Shown one piece after another: positions 52,880-61,700 of a stretch of DNA of 64,000 nucleotides. Position numbers and translations under genes: made by a program. The DNA is from Flavisolibacter tropicus (lineage in GTDB: Bacteria > Bacteroidota > Bacteroidia > Chitinophagales > Chitinophagaceae), in NCBI RefSeq assembly GCF_001644645.1, contig NZ_CP011390.1, positions 2,600,001 through 2,664,000 of the forward strand, read 5' to 3'. The stretch's first letter is position 1; the number at the start of each line of letters is the position of its first letter. The notes below the pieces were generated by a model. It saw only the letters and a list, made by a program, of their open reading frames with translations, had not been told where the DNA came from and did no database searches.

Positions 52880-52940
52880 TGACAGAGGACAGTTGACCGT
52901 TGACAGTGTGCTACAGTCCTCTATCAACTGTCCTCTGTCA
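52880..52940. repeat. Heptamer array forming a 17-bp hairpin
   Basis: Words in 7-base phase: GTTGACA GAGGACA, GTTGACC, GTTGACA, then the reverse complements (TCTATCA ACTGTCC TCTGTCA). TGACAGAGGACAGTTGA at 52880-52896 is a perfect inverted repeat of 52924-52940, with a 27-base loop. It lies 31 bases after the DUF4836-like gene. Confidence 0.83.
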
Positions 52941-52990
52941 TCAAAAAGGTGTACTGAATAATTTAAATTGGTATTACCCCCTTTTTATAC

Positions 52991-53038
52991 AAAAGCTACA
53001 ACTGTCAATAGCTTGCACTATTGCCAGTTGTAGCTTTT
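52991..53038 (+). terminator. Long hairpin just before the ABC exporter genes
   Basis: Nested perfect inverted repeats: AAAAGCTACAACTG (52991-53004) pairs with CAGTTGTAGCTTTT (53025-53038), and inside it CAATAG pairs with CTATTG around a 6-base loop. It ends 13 bases before the ABC ATPase ATG. It may terminate the DUF4836 transcript or lie in the leader of the ABC genes. TAGCTTTT and TAACTTTA, close to TAnnTTTG, lie at its end. Confidence 0.7.
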
Positions 53039-53051
53039 AACTTTATAACCT

Positions 53052-53693
53052 ATGCTGTTACAGCTTCAACAAGTATTACCTACCTATTTTGATCTAAGTC
53101 GCTCCCTAACCTCAGAAGTTTGGGGGAAAGATCTTTCCTTTCAGAAAGGAGAATTAGTGAAGATCGTAGCGCCCTCAGGCAGTGGTAAAACTTCGCTTAT
53201 CCATTTCCTTTATGGACTGCGCCTTGAATACCAGGGCACCATTTCTTACAATGGCAATGCGAGCAAAGACCTTTCAATTGAAGAATTTAGCAAATACCGA
53301 AAGAGCCATATCAGTATTGTGCTGCAGGACTTGCGTTTGTTCCCTGAGCTAACGGTTTGGGAAAACATCAATATCAAACGCCAGTTAAATCCTTATCACC
53401 CGGAGGCCAAAATCAAAGAGATGGCTAAACAACTGGGCATTGATCATAAACTGAATTCTTTGTGCCGCCTTTGTTCCTATGGGGAGCAGCAGCGCGTAGC
53501 TATTATACGTTCACTAATGCAGCCGTTTGACTTTCTACTGCTGGATGAACCCTTTAGTCATCTGGATAATAATAATGCCCGCAAAGCTATGGACCTGATG
53601 CTGCAAGAAGCCAAGAGCCGTGAAGCTACCGTATTGCTGGCCGACCTGGAACGTATTGAATTCTTCCCCTACACCCGTTTGTATCACCTGTAA
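53052..53693 (+). CDS. ABC transporter ATP-binding protein
   Basis: The 213-residue ATPase has Walker A (APSGSGKTS, about 41-49), Q-loop (VLQDLRLFPELTVWENI), and Walker B with catalytic Glu (FLLLDEPFSHLDN). The signature motif is CSYGEQQR instead of the usual LSGGQ. It is like LolD/MacB-type ATPases but short at the N-terminus. The permease gene follows after 11 bases. The pair probably exports a lipid, lipoprotein or peptide. Confidence 0.93.
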   Translation: MLLQLQQVLPTYFDLSRSLTSEVWGKDLSFQKGELVKIVAPSGSGKTSLIHFLYGLRLEYQGTISYNGNASKDLSIEEFSKYRKSHISIVLQDLRLFPELTVWENINIKRQLNPYHPEAKIKEMAKQLGIDHKLNSLCRLCSYGEQQRVAIIRSLMQPFDFLLLDEPFSHLDNNNARKAMDLMLQEAKSREATVLLADLERIEFFPYTRLYHL

Positions 53694-53704
53694 AATCCTG
53701 ACCT

Positions 53705-54898
53705 GTGTCTGTATCCTTTAAGCCCATTCGTCCCCTCTTACAAACTGGCAACAACGCCGCCTCCCGCTGGTTCTCTTATTTTGGATTAGGCATTGGCGTA
53801 GTGTTATTGCTTTGCTCTATCCAGATGTATATCAACATACAGCAAATGCTGGCAGGCAATGCCGTTCGCAAAAATGGCTATGACTATATCTCCATAACCA
53901 AAACGGTTACCAATGCTACAATGGGACAGACTGACAAGAACCTGTTTCAGCCAAAAGACCTGGAAGAGCTAAAAGCACAGCCCTTTATTGAAAATGCAGC
54001 GCCTTTGGTAGCCAACCAGTTTCGGGTACAATTGAGCGCTGGCGATATTTTACCCTTTAAGACCGATTTATTTTTAGAGACTTTGGAGAATGATTTTATT
54101 GATACATTACCACCAAATTTCCAGTGGCAGGAAGGCCAAGAGAACATTCCTATTATTGTCTCTTCTGATTTTTTAGAGATCTATAATGTATTTGCACCAG
54201 GGCAAGGACTGCCGCAGATCTCAGAGGCAACAGCAACAGGTGTTCCTGTTTTCATTACCTGCATCAGCGATAGTAAGCGCATGACCTTCCAGGGAAACAT
54301 TGTAGCCTTTAGCGATCGTATCAACTCAGTGTTGGCACCTAAATCTTTTCTTACATGGGCTAACCAACAGTTTGGCAGTAACCAGGTAAATGATGCTGCC
54401 CGTGTATTTATCAAAACCAAAGATGCCAATAATGCCCAGCTGCTAAATTTCCTGGACCAGAAAAACTACAAGGTGAATAAAGACAAAACCAAGTTTGGCC
54501 GGGTAAAGCAAGTGATTCAGGGCATTTTCAGTGGATTGGGTGTATTTGGATTATTGGTGATCGTTCTAGCGTTACTCCTATTTTCCTTTTACCTGCAGTT
54601 GGTAATAGCTCGCAGTAAATCAAGCTTAGCGTTATTATTAACCTTAGGCTACTCCCCTACATGGCTCAGTAAGAATGTGGCCAGGCAGTTTATGCCCATT
54701 TACTTCTTTATTATCCTGGGCGCATTATTAGCAGTGCAAACGATTCAATGGGCCTTTCATGAATATGTAATGATTGGGCAGGAAGAAACTACCACACTTG
54801 TACATTGGGGTGTAGCGTTAACGGCTGTTGTGTTGCTGCTGTTATCGGTATATACCAATTACCGATTGATCCGGAAGTTGCTGTTTAAGCTTTCTTAG
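53705..54898 (+). CDS. ABC transporter permease (FtsX-like)
   Basis: The 397-residue protein starts with GTG (GTGTCTGTATCC). It has one N-terminal helix (YFGLGIGVVLLLCSIQMYI), a large periplasmic part (about 45-270) and three C-terminal helices (GLGVFGLLVIVLALLLFSFYLQLVI, FMPIYFFIILGALLAV, VALTAVVLLLLSVYTNY). This is the LolCE/MacB permease layout, and it works with the ATPase encoded 11 bases upstream. Its end overlaps the convergent lipoprotein gene by 14 bases. Confidence 0.88.
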   Translation: MSVSFKPIRPLLQTGNNAASRWFSYFGLGIGVVLLLCSIQMYINIQQMLAGNAVRKNGYDYISITKTVTNATMGQTDKNLFQPKDLEELKAQPFIENAAPLVANQFRVQLSAGDILPFKTDLFLETLENDFIDTLPPNFQWQEGQENIPIIVSSDFLEIYNVFAPGQGLPQISEATATGVPVFITCISDSKRMTFQGNIVAFSDRINSVLAPKSFLTWANQQFGSNQVNDAARVFIKTKDANNAQLLNFLDQKNYKVNKDKTKFGRVKQVIQGIFSGLGVFGLLVIVLALLLFSFYLQLVIARSKSSLALLLTLGYSPTWLSKNVARQFMPIYFFIILGALLAVQTIQWAFHEYVMIGQEETTTLVHWGVALTAVVLLLLSVYTNYRLIRKLLFKLS

Positions 54899-55376
54899 TA
54901 CCAAACAAACCTTTTTTGCGCTTTTGTGGCATTCCAGGCTTTATATAATTAACTGCAGAATCAAAAAACACTTCCTTTTCACTACTTACATTTCTATAGC
55001 CAAAACGAAAAGAAGGTGGCTGCGCCTCGCGCCACCACCTTCTTGTACTATCAATGCCTTTATAGAAAACGCCACCTTGTAATTGTGGCTTTGGAATATG
55101 CCTTAGCGTATCAATGGGCTGGTAATTATCTACCAATGGCGTATACAGGATATAAAGCTCTGCACCGTCTTTATAATAATAAGCCAGTCCTTGATGGCCT
55201 GAACTATCAGCGATCTCTTTTACCCTTTTATACCCTTTAGGAACAATAGTAGCAACCGTTGTGGACGTACTATCTCCGGTACGTGTATACGTAAACTCCC
55301 GCCGCTTATAGTCTTTAAACAAAAAGCAAGAAGGCAATACCGCAAGTATTATAATAACTAAGGCTGTACGTAACAT
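54885..55376 (-). CDS. Hypothetical lipoprotein
   Basis: The 163-residue product has a lipoprotein signal (MLRTALVIIILAVLPSCFLFK, Cys17). The mature part has strands GLAYYYKDGAELYILYTPL and GVFYKGIDSTRRWWREAQPPSFRFGYRNV. No family was recognised. The 3' ends of this gene and the ABC permease overlap by 14 bases. Confidence 0.75.
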   Translation of the reverse strand: MLRTALVIIILAVLPSCFLFKDYKRREFTYTRTGDSTSTTVATIVPKGYKRVKEIADSSGHQGLAYYYKDGAELYILYTPLVDNYQPIDTLRHIPKPQLQGGVFYKGIDSTRRWWREAQPPSFRFGYRNVSSEKEVFFDSAVNYIKPGMPQKRKKGLFGTKKA

Positions 55377-55430
55377 TCGAAAGAGTTATACCTCTCCTCC
55401 TAATCCCACAAAATCCTAATCACCCTAGTT

Positions 55431-56633
55431 CTACACTCCTTCAAAAATCACGCTAGCACCTTGTCCTACACCTACGCACATACTAGCCAGGCCATACTTG
55501 CTGCCACGGCGTTTCATTTCATGCACCAGTGTAGTAGATAAGCGCACACCACTAGCTCCTAGTGGATGCCCTAAGGCAATGGCTCCGCCATTGACATTTA
55601 CTTTAGCACGATCTAACTGCAGGTCGTGAATACAAGCCAGCGATTGGGAAGCGAAAGCCTCGTTCAATTCTATCAGGTCAAGGTTGGCTACAGAAAGACT
55701 AGCGCGGCGCAAGGCCTTTTGTGTAGCAGGTACCGGGCCAATACCCATAATAGAAGGATCAACACCTGCAACTGCCATAGAGATTACTTTAGCAATGGGT
55801 TTTAATCCAAAGCGCTGAACTGCCTCTTCAGAAGCCAACAACATGGCAGCAGCACCATCATTTAATCCAGAGGAGTTACCAGCAGTAACTGAACCGTCTT
55901 TTGTAAATGCCGGTTTCAAAGAAGCCAGTTTTTCCAATGTAGTACGGCGAGGATGTTCATCGGTATCTACAACTGTCGTTGTTCCTTTTGGTCCATCTAT
56001 AGTTACAGGCACTATTTCATCCTTCCATTTACCTGCTTCTAAGGCAGCAAAGTAGCGCTCTTGTGACTCCAGGGCGAAAGCATCCTGGGCCTCGCGACTG
56101 ATATGCCACTGCTTAGCTACATTCTCCCCAGTTTCGCCCATGCTGTACGGATAGTGCATATCCTTCAGCTTGTTGTTTACAAAACGCCAGCCCAGGGTAG
56201 TATCATACACTTCGGCGGTACGCTGGAAAGGACTTGATGCTTTAGACATCACGAATGGCGCACGGCTCATACTTTCCACACCACAGGCAATCATAAAGGC
56301 TGCGTCATCGCAAAGAATCTGGCGGGCGCTGTCCATAATGGCCTGAAGACCAGAGGCACACAAGCGGTTAACGGTATTGCCAGGAACGGTCACCGGCAAA
56401 CCAGCCAGCAAGGCGGCCATGCGGGCCACATCGCGGTTGTCTTCACCAGCCTGGTTGGCATCACCAGCAATAACATCTTCAATTTCGGCGGGATCCACAT
56501 TGGGATTACGTACCATAAGTTCGCGGATCACATGAGCAAGCAAATCGTCGGGGCGAACTGAGCTTAGTGCACCGCCATATCTACCTATGGGTGTGCGCAC
56601 GGCGTCAATTACATAAACTGTTTTCGTATTCAA
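55431..56633 (-). CDS. Thiolase (acetyl-CoA acyltransferase)
   Basis: The 400-residue enzyme of the FadA/PcaF group cleaves or forms 3-ketoacyl-CoA. Features are the N-terminal [15 protein letters not shown], the nucleophile Cys in [10 protein letters not shown] (about Cys92), the active-site His in [14 protein letters not shown] and the C-terminal Cys in SMCVGVGQG. The start codon is TTG: there is no in-frame ATG nearby, an in-frame stop lies just upstream, and AAAGG lies 4 bases before the TTG. It is divergent from a hypothetical pair at 56679. Confidence 0.95.
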   Translation of the reverse strand: MNTKTVYVIDAVRTPIGRYGGALSSVRPDDLLAHVIRELMVRNPNVDPAEIEDVIAGDANQAGEDNRDVARMAALLAGLPVTVPGNTVNRLCASGLQAIMDSARQILCDDAAFMIACGVESMSRAPFVMSKASSPFQRTAEVYDTTLGWRFVNNKLKDMHYPYSMGETGENVAKQWHISREAQDAFALESQERYFAALEAGKWKDEIVPVTIDGPKGTTTVVDTDEHPRRTTLEKLASLKPAFTKDGSVTAGNSSGLNDGAAAMLLASEEAVQRFGLKPIAKVISMAVAGVDPSIMGIGPVPATQKALRRASLSVANLDLIELNEAFASQSLACIHDLQLDRAKVNVNGGAIALGHPLGASGVRLSTTLVHEMKRRGSKYGLASMCVGVGQGASVIFEGV

Positions 56634-56678
56634 TTAACCTTTACTTTTAAAACGTTTACTAAACGGTATCTAGCAGAA

Positions 56679-57221
56679 ATGTTCTTACACTTCTTTAAAC
56701 ACCTTTACAAAAGGGAGCCAAAGCTATTTTATTTATTTGGAAGTTTCTTTATCATACAAGTGTGCTTCAGCCTGATCAAGCTAGAGGTTACGCCATTTTT
56801 TCTTTATGGAATGTTTTCAGAAAAAGCCATTCCCAGCGATACCTTAACAGAGCGATCAATCTGGATAGATGGAAAGCAGCTAAAAAATACAGACCTCCTA
56901 CATAAAGAGCACCTTGTATTGGAAGAAACGGCCAAGAAATATGTTCTTCTTAAAAAGAATGAATCCATTGATATAGTACAAACGCGTGTAGAAGAGAAAT
57001 ATGGCTTTCTAACCCGATCTCCTATTTACCCCTTTCTACAGGAACGTATTTATAATAAAGCCTCTGATATACCAGCTTTTGAACATTGGTTTAAGCAAAC
57101 CTGTGAACGGCTATTAAATAAAGAGGTTCAACAAGTTAGCATCAAAGAAGACACTTACCTTATCAATCCAGAACGTACCCAACTAAAACAGATCAGCAGT
57201 GAAGTCATCCATTCTTTTTAA
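56679..57221 (+). CDS. Membrane-anchored hypothetical protein
   Basis: The 180-residue product has one hydrophobic segment (about 15-38, KLFYLFGSFFIIQVCFSLIKL), then a soluble, charged domain. No family was recognised. The next gene begins inside its 3' end (23-base overlap), so the two are translationally coupled. Confidence 0.7.
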   Translation: MFLHFFKHLYKREPKLFYLFGSFFIIQVCFSLIKLEVTPFFLYGMFSEKAIPSDTLTERSIWIDGKQLKNTDLLHKEHLVLEETAKKYVLLKKNESIDIVQTRVEEKYGFLTRSPIYPFLQERIYNKASDIPAFEHWFKQTCERLLNKEVQQVSIKEDTYLINPERTQLKQISSEVIHSF

Positions 57222-58125
57222 AGAGTATACAAGGTTAGTGTCCAATAACCGGTGGTCCCTTCAGCAAATTGTGTTTTTAGGTACACTGATCAGCTTAGTT
57301 ATCAATTACCTTTCATCAGGCATGGTTCACCAGATAAGTGGTAATCCATTGGTAGACCAGGAAATAGACCCTACTTATTGGCTGGCTATGATACTAAGGT
57401 TGCCTGCTATATTTAGGGGTACACTTGCTATTGTGCTGGATAGCATACTTTTCCTTTCGTGCCTTGCTTCCCTGTTTATTCCTAACCAAACCTACTCTAC
57501 CCGTATTTTCTTTATAGCCCATTTTCTCTTTTTCATTCTTTACAACCTTTATTCTGGTCACCACTATATCAATATTGGGATACTGATCATGAGCTTTCCT
57601 TTTGTCTTTAAAACCAATGAGCGCTTTACTGCTGGGTTTACGTTTTGCCGCTTTCTGTTTTGCTTTATGCTTTTTTCGGCAGCGCTATGGAAGATCTGGC
57701 GAGGTAACCTAACTCATTTTGACCAAGGCTCTACATTATTACTGCTTCAGTTTAAAAGTCTACTATTTCAAGAGTCATCCTTTCAATACAAAACCATTTT
57801 ATTCTTTGCTCAGAACCGTATGATGGGGCAACTATTGTGGTTGGGCATGATTGGCATTGAACTCTTGTTCTTTTGGGGCTTTATAACCTATAAAAAAGAC
57901 AACTGGTTACTGATCGGCCACCTACTATTTTTTGCAGGCGGCTGGTTCTTTTTTGACCTCTACTTTTACGAAAACCTGCTTTTTCTGATCACTTTATATC
58001 CTGTTTTAAAAGGAATAAACAATCTAAAACGGAAAGTTTTAAGGGAAAAACAACACCCAACTGCCCTTTCCAATCTTGCTTCCGGCGTACCTTTGCCGGA
58101 TGAACGCAGCAGTAGCAGGCATTAA
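57199..58125 (+). CDS. Polytopic membrane protein (possibly HTTM-like)
   Basis: The 308-residue product starts with GTG at 57199, overlapping the previous gene by 23 bases. It has about seven hydrophobic segments from residue 25 to 280 (for example LAIVLDSILFLSCLASLFI and WLGMIGIELLFFWGFI). The arrangement and partner resemble the HTTM-domain family (homologues of vitamin K carboxylase), which I could not confirm. Its end overlaps the start of rlmN by 26 bases. Confidence 0.7.
   Translation: MKSSILFKEYTRLVSNNRWSLQQIVFLGTLISLVINYLSSGMVHQISGNPLVDQEIDPTYWLAMILRLPAIFRGTLAIVLDSILFLSCLASLFIPNQTYSTRIFFIAHFLFFILYNLYSGHHYINIGILIMSFPFVFKTNERFTAGFTFCRFLFCFMLFSAALWKIWRGNLTHFDQGSTLLLLQFKSLLFQESSFQYKTILFFAQNRMMGQLLWLGMIGIELLFFWGFITYKKDNWLLIGHLLFFAGGWFFFDLYFYENLLFLITLYPVLKGINNLKRKVLREKQHPTALSNLASGVPLPDERSSSRH
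58088..58095 (+). promoter_or_regulatory. -7 promoter element of rlmN
   Basis: TACCTTTG matches TAnnTTTG and ends 4 bases before the rlmN ATG at 58100. The transcript would be leaderless or nearly so. The element lies within the end of the upstream gene. Confidence 0.55.
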
Positions 58126-59167
58126 AAAAACCGTTAAAAACATCCGCCACCTTTCCCTCGAAGAGCTGGAAACATTCTTTGCCACGTTAGGTGAAAAGAA
58201 GTTCCGCGCTAAACAGGTTTGGGAATGGATATGGACCAAACAGGCGCACTCTTTTGCCGATATGACCAACCTCAGCAAGGAGTTACGCCAAAAGCTGGGC
58301 GATAACTTTTCATTCCCCGCGTTAACGGTTGATGCTACGCAATACAGTGCTGATGGCACTATTAAAAGCCGCTTTATTACCCACGAAGGGCACCTTTGCG
58401 AAGGGGTATTAATACCAACTGACACACGTTATACTGCCTGTGTATCTTCTCAAATTGGCTGTTCACTTTCCTGTAAATTCTGTGCTACGGGTTATATTGA
58501 GCGTAAGCGCAACCTGGATTTTGATGAGATCTATGATGAGGTGGTGCTACTTAACCAACAAACGGAGCGCGTATATGGCAAGAAGCTCAGCAATATTGTG
58601 TTCATGGGTATGGGTGAGCCGCTGCTCAACTATAAAAACGTACTAAAAGCTATTGAGCGCATTACCGCAGAAGACGGTTTGGCCATGAGCCCGCGCCGTA
58701 TTACGGTTTCCACAGCAGGTGTGGCAAAGATGATCCGTCAGCTGGGCGATGATAAAGTGCGTTTTAAACTGGCCTTATCACTGCATGCGCCTAACGATGT
58801 AAAGCGCAACGAGATCATGCCTATTAATGAAACGAACAACCTGAAGGCGTTAATTGATGCCTTGAATCACTTCTACAAACAAACAAAAAACGAGATCACC
58901 CTGGAGTATATTCTCTTTAACAACTTCAATGACAGTGAGAAAGATGCACAGGAACTGATCAAGATCTACCGTCAAGTACCTGCCGACCTGGTCAATATCA
59001 TTGAATACAACCCCATCGACTTTGCCAAGTTTGAAAAACCTTCTGACGAGCGCATGGAGCAATTTATGGGATACCTGGCTAAGGCCAAGGTAAATGCTCA
59101 TCTTAGACGTAGTCGCGGTAAGGATATTGATGCGGCTTGTGGACAGTTGGCCAACAAGGATAACTAA
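58100..59167 (+). CDS. rlmN: 23S rRNA (adenine2503-C2)-methyltransferase RlmN
   Basis: The 355-residue radical-SAM enzyme methylates A2503 of 23S rRNA and A37 of some tRNAs. The N-terminal part has FRAKQVWEWIWTK. The [4Fe-4S] motif is CSLSCKFC, followed by ATGYIERKRNL. Also typical are VFMGMGEPLLNY, ISTAGV-like (VSTAGVAKMIRQL), LALSLHAPND and the C-terminal RGKDIDAACGQLA with the mechanistic Cys. The ATG at 58100 is used rather than an earlier frame start. Confidence 0.96.
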   Translation: MNAAVAGIKKTVKNIRHLSLEELETFFATLGEKKFRAKQVWEWIWTKQAHSFADMTNLSKELRQKLGDNFSFPALTVDATQYSADGTIKSRFITHEGHLCEGVLIPTDTRYTACVSSQIGCSLSCKFCATGYIERKRNLDFDEIYDEVVLLNQQTERVYGKKLSNIVFMGMGEPLLNYKNVLKAIERITAEDGLAMSPRRITVSTAGVAKMIRQLGDDKVRFKLALSLHAPNDVKRNEIMPINETNNLKALIDALNHFYKQTKNEITLEYILFNNFNDSEKDAQELIKIYRQVPADLVNIIEYNPIDFAKFEKPSDERMEQFMGYLAKAKVNAHLRRSRGKDIDAACGQLANKDN

Positions 59168-59183
59168 ACGCAATAGATTTTAT

Positions 59184-59225
59184 ATAAAGAGTAAAGCACT
59201 CCTTTTGGAGTGCTTTATTCTTTAT
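59184..59225. terminator. Bidirectional terminator between rlmN and the response regulator
   Basis: A 19-bp stem with one mismatch or G-U pair (ATAAAGAGTAAAGCACTCC / GGAGTGCTTTATTCTTTAT) around a 4-base loop. A/T-rich ends allow use from both convergent genes. Confidence 0.88.
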
Positions 59226-59239
59226 ATACCCCATGTTGC

Positions 59240-59644
59240 CTACGCCCGTTTAGGCATTTCAATAAACGAGCAAAGCATGTCTTTAACCTTAACATAGTGA
59301 TCTGCTTTCTGAATGTACTGGATTGCACCCAGATCAAAAGCGGTCTCAATGTCTTTAGGATTAAATAAACTGCTATAGATAATGACAGGAAAGAGATGGC
59401 TGTCTTTACATTGCTTCAGACTTTGCAAACATTCAACACCACCATCGTTAGGAAGATTGAAATCGAGGAAGATCAGATCTGGCTGCCACTGGTTCACCAC
59501 ATCTACTATCTCTTTTTCAGACGCACGCACTTCTAGTTGAACAGAAGGAGCTACTTCGCAGAGGATATGTTCGAAAATAAACTGATCATCGTCATCAGCA
59601 TCTATCAAAAGTATCCGTTGAATGGATGTCGTTTGTGCCTGCAT
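59240..59644 (-). CDS. Response regulator receiver protein
   Basis: The 134-residue protein is a stand-alone CheY-like receiver domain: acidic cluster IDADDDD (residues 14-20), phosphoacceptor Asp61 in FLDFNLP, Ser in VIIYSS and Lys in YIQKADHY. Such single-domain regulators act by protein-protein contacts. No sensor kinase lies nearby. Confidence 0.93.
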   Translation of the reverse strand: MQAQTTSIQRILLIDADDDDQFIFEHILCEVAPSVQLEVRASEKEIVDVVNQWQPDLIFLDFNLPNDGGVECLQSLKQCKDSHLFPVIIYSSLFNPKDIETAFDLGAIQYIQKADHYVKVKDMLCSFIEMPKRA

Positions 59645-59927
59645 ATAGAAATGATTTACCTTATCAGTATGTTAAGGCTAAACTAAAAAACGCCCGCTCT
59701 TACTCCTATACGAAATGCCCCCAACGCTTAAAAGCACGTATTCAAATGTTAATTTGTTTATATGAATTGTATGTCTGGTTAGCCGAAAAAGGTGAATTTA
59801 TTAATTGGCTTTCTGACCCTATGCCAAGGTTAATCAAAAGCATTAACCTTAATTAACCTCTCGTCTTTAAACTTCTTCTTTCTACCCCTGTCTCTATACT
59901 ATAACTTTTAAAATAGAAAACCTGAAT

Positions 59928-60644
59928 ATGAAAAGAATACTAACCACCGCATTTATCATTGCCTTATCCTTTGGAGCCGCACAAGCACAAAAACAAGAAG
60001 GTGCTGTAAAGAAAGAACATGGACAACATAAAGATGGACCAGGAACAGGGCATGAAGGTAGAGGCCTGGAGCAACTGAATCTTTCTGCCGATCAAAAGAC
60101 GCGTATTAAATCGATCAATGAAAGCTATCACAAACAAATGACCGATCTGAAAAGCCAGTCAAATATTACTGTAGCTGATGCAAAAGCGCGCAGAGAAGCC
60201 TTACAAAAGCAACATGTAGCTGACATACAGGCTGTATTGACCGCTGAACAAAGAGCTAAGTTTGAAAGCCAAAAAAAGGACTGGGACGCCAAGGGTAAAA
60301 AAGGTGACTTCAAAAAAGGAGAAGGTTTTAGAAACGACAGCACCGGAGTTGGCAAAAGAGGCGAACACCAAGGCATGAGAGATGAAAAAGGCTTTGCTAA
60401 AATGCAACAGGAATTAAACTTAAGCACAGATCAGCAAGCTAAAATGGCGCAATTGCGTGAAGAGTTTAAGACGAAATCTGAAAACATCCGTAGCAACAGC
60501 TCTCTAAGTCAAGATCAAAAGAAAGAGCAGTTTAAGTCATTAGCACAAGAGCAAAAACAAAAAATGAAGAGCATTTTAACGAAAGAACAAATTGAAAAAT
60601 TAGAATCGGCCAGAGGCAAACGTGCTAACAAAAACACAAAATAA
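59928..60644 (+). CDS. Spy/CpxP-like periplasmic protein with two LTxxQ-like repeats
   Basis: The 238-residue product has a signal peptide (MKRILTTAFIIALSFGAAQAQ). It carries two similar helical units: one at about 45-110 (LEQLNLSADQKTRIKSINES...LTAEQRAKFES) and one at about 160-230 (MQQELNLSTDQQAKMAQLRE...LTKEQIEKLES). Each ends in a LTxEQ motif. Spy-type proteins are periplasmic chaperones or stress sensors. The linker is rich in Lys, Gly and Asp. A terminator follows at 60682. Confidence 0.9.
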   Translation: MKRILTTAFIIALSFGAAQAQKQEGAVKKEHGQHKDGPGTGHEGRGLEQLNLSADQKTRIKSINESYHKQMTDLKSQSNITVADAKARREALQKQHVADIQAVLTAEQRAKFESQKKDWDAKGKKGDFKKGEGFRNDSTGVGKRGEHQGMRDEKGFAKMQQELNLSTDQQAKMAQLREEFKTKSENIRSNSSLSQDQKKEQFKSLAQEQKQKMKSILTKEQIEKLESARGKRANKNTK

Positions 60645-60681
60645 CCCGAAAAACCTCGGTCATAGACCTTATTGAAAAACA

Positions 60682-60709
60682 AAAGGCCCTGTAGTGCAGG
60701 GTCTTTTTT
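60682..60709 (+). terminator. Terminator of the Spy-like gene
   Basis: A 10-bp stem with one mismatch (AAAGGCCCTG / CAGGGTCTTT) and 5-base loop is followed by a T-run. The T-run overlaps the promoter of the next gene. Confidence 0.85.
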
Positions 60710-60716
60710 ATTTTTG
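60709..60716 (+). promoter_or_regulatory. -7 promoter element of the pseudouridine synthase gene
   Basis: TATTTTTG matches TAnnTTTG. It lies within the T-run of the preceding terminator, 36 bases before the ATG at 60753. Confidence 0.6.
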
Positions 60717-60752
60717 CACCTCACCACTGTTGTAAAACAGCAAAACTTCAAA

Positions 60753-61697
60753 ATGAAACAGAAAGGAACGAACTTCCAGAAGTTCTACAAAGGCACCGAG
60801 AAAAAAGGGGCTGCTAAGAAAGAGCAGTTACGCCAGGAAAGAAAACAGTACAAAAAAGAACGCAAGGAATTTTTTGATCAAAAGCGGGCAGAAAATCGCC
60901 AGGCACAGGAAACAGGAACACCATCCGGAAAGTTTGCAGTAACCAAAACCATTGCGCGCGAAACGCCTACAGGCGAGATGCCCCTGAACAAATACCTGGC
61001 ACATAGCGGTGTATGTTCCCGCAGGGATGCTGCAGATGTAGTACGCTCAGGTAAGGTAAAAGTGAATGGCCAAGTAGTAACAGAACCTGGTCATAAGGTA
61101 ACGATGAAAGATGATGTGCGTGTGGGGCCTAAAAAAGTATACCCAACCAAGGACCTTGTTTACATCTTATTGAACAAACCCAAGGACTACCTGACCACCA
61201 CTGATGATCCGCAAAAACGGAAGACCGTGCTGGACCTGATTCAGCAGGCTACTACCGAACGCGTATATCCGGTAGGTCGTCTGGATCGTAACACATCCGG
61301 GGTGCTGCTATTGACAAACGATGGCGACTTAGCACAAAAGCTGACACACCCGAGCAATGAAGTAAAAAAAATATATGCGGTAACGTTAGATAAGCCCTTG
61401 ACGAAAGAACACTTTGACTCTATCTTAAAAGGTGTGCATTTAGAAGATGGTGTGGCTAATGTAGATGTACTGGCCTATACCGATAATGCAGACAAAACAC
61501 AGATTGGTGTAGAGATACATAGTGGCCGCAACCGTATTGTTCGCCGCATATTTGAACACTTTCACTACGATGTGCGCAACCTGGATCGCGTGATGTTTGC
61601 CGGTCTTACCAAGAAGAATGTAAACCGCGGTAAATGGCGTTTCCTTACCGAAAAAGAAGTAAGAGATCTAAAGTTCTTTAAGAAAGGAAAGAAATAA
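60753..61697 (+). CDS. Pseudouridine synthase (RsuA/RluB/RluE/RluF family)
   Basis: The 314-residue enzyme from the ATG at 60753 converts uridine to pseudouridine in rRNA. A basic N-terminal tail (about 1-75, many Lys/Arg/Glu) precedes an S4 RNA-binding domain (about 80-135, PLNKYLAHSGVCSRRDAADVV). The catalytic domain has the motif GRLDRNTSGVLLLTNDG (catalytic Asp). The C-terminal end is basic. It is 3 bases from another pseudouridine synthase gene. Confidence 0.94.
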   Translation: MKQKGTNFQKFYKGTEKKGAAKKEQLRQERKQYKKERKEFFDQKRAENRQAQETGTPSGKFAVTKTIARETPTGEMPLNKYLAHSGVCSRRDAADVVRSGKVKVNGQVVTEPGHKVTMKDDVRVGPKKVYPTKDLVYILLNKPKDYLTTTDDPQKRKTVLDLIQQATTERVYPVGRLDRNTSGVLLLTNDGDLAQKLTHPSNEVKKIYAVTLDKPLTKEHFDSILKGVHLEDGVANVDVLAYTDNADKTQIGVEIHSGRNRIVRRIFEHFHYDVRNLDRVMFAGLTKKNVNRGKWRFLTEKEVRDLKFFKKGKK

Positions 61698-61700
61698 AGC

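Noticed and set aside
59626..59856. Plus-strand 76-codon frame upstream of the Spy-like gene
   Set aside because: It overlaps the start of the response regulator on the other strand and has no family; only the end (LICLYELYVWLAEKG) looks protein-like. Too weak to call.
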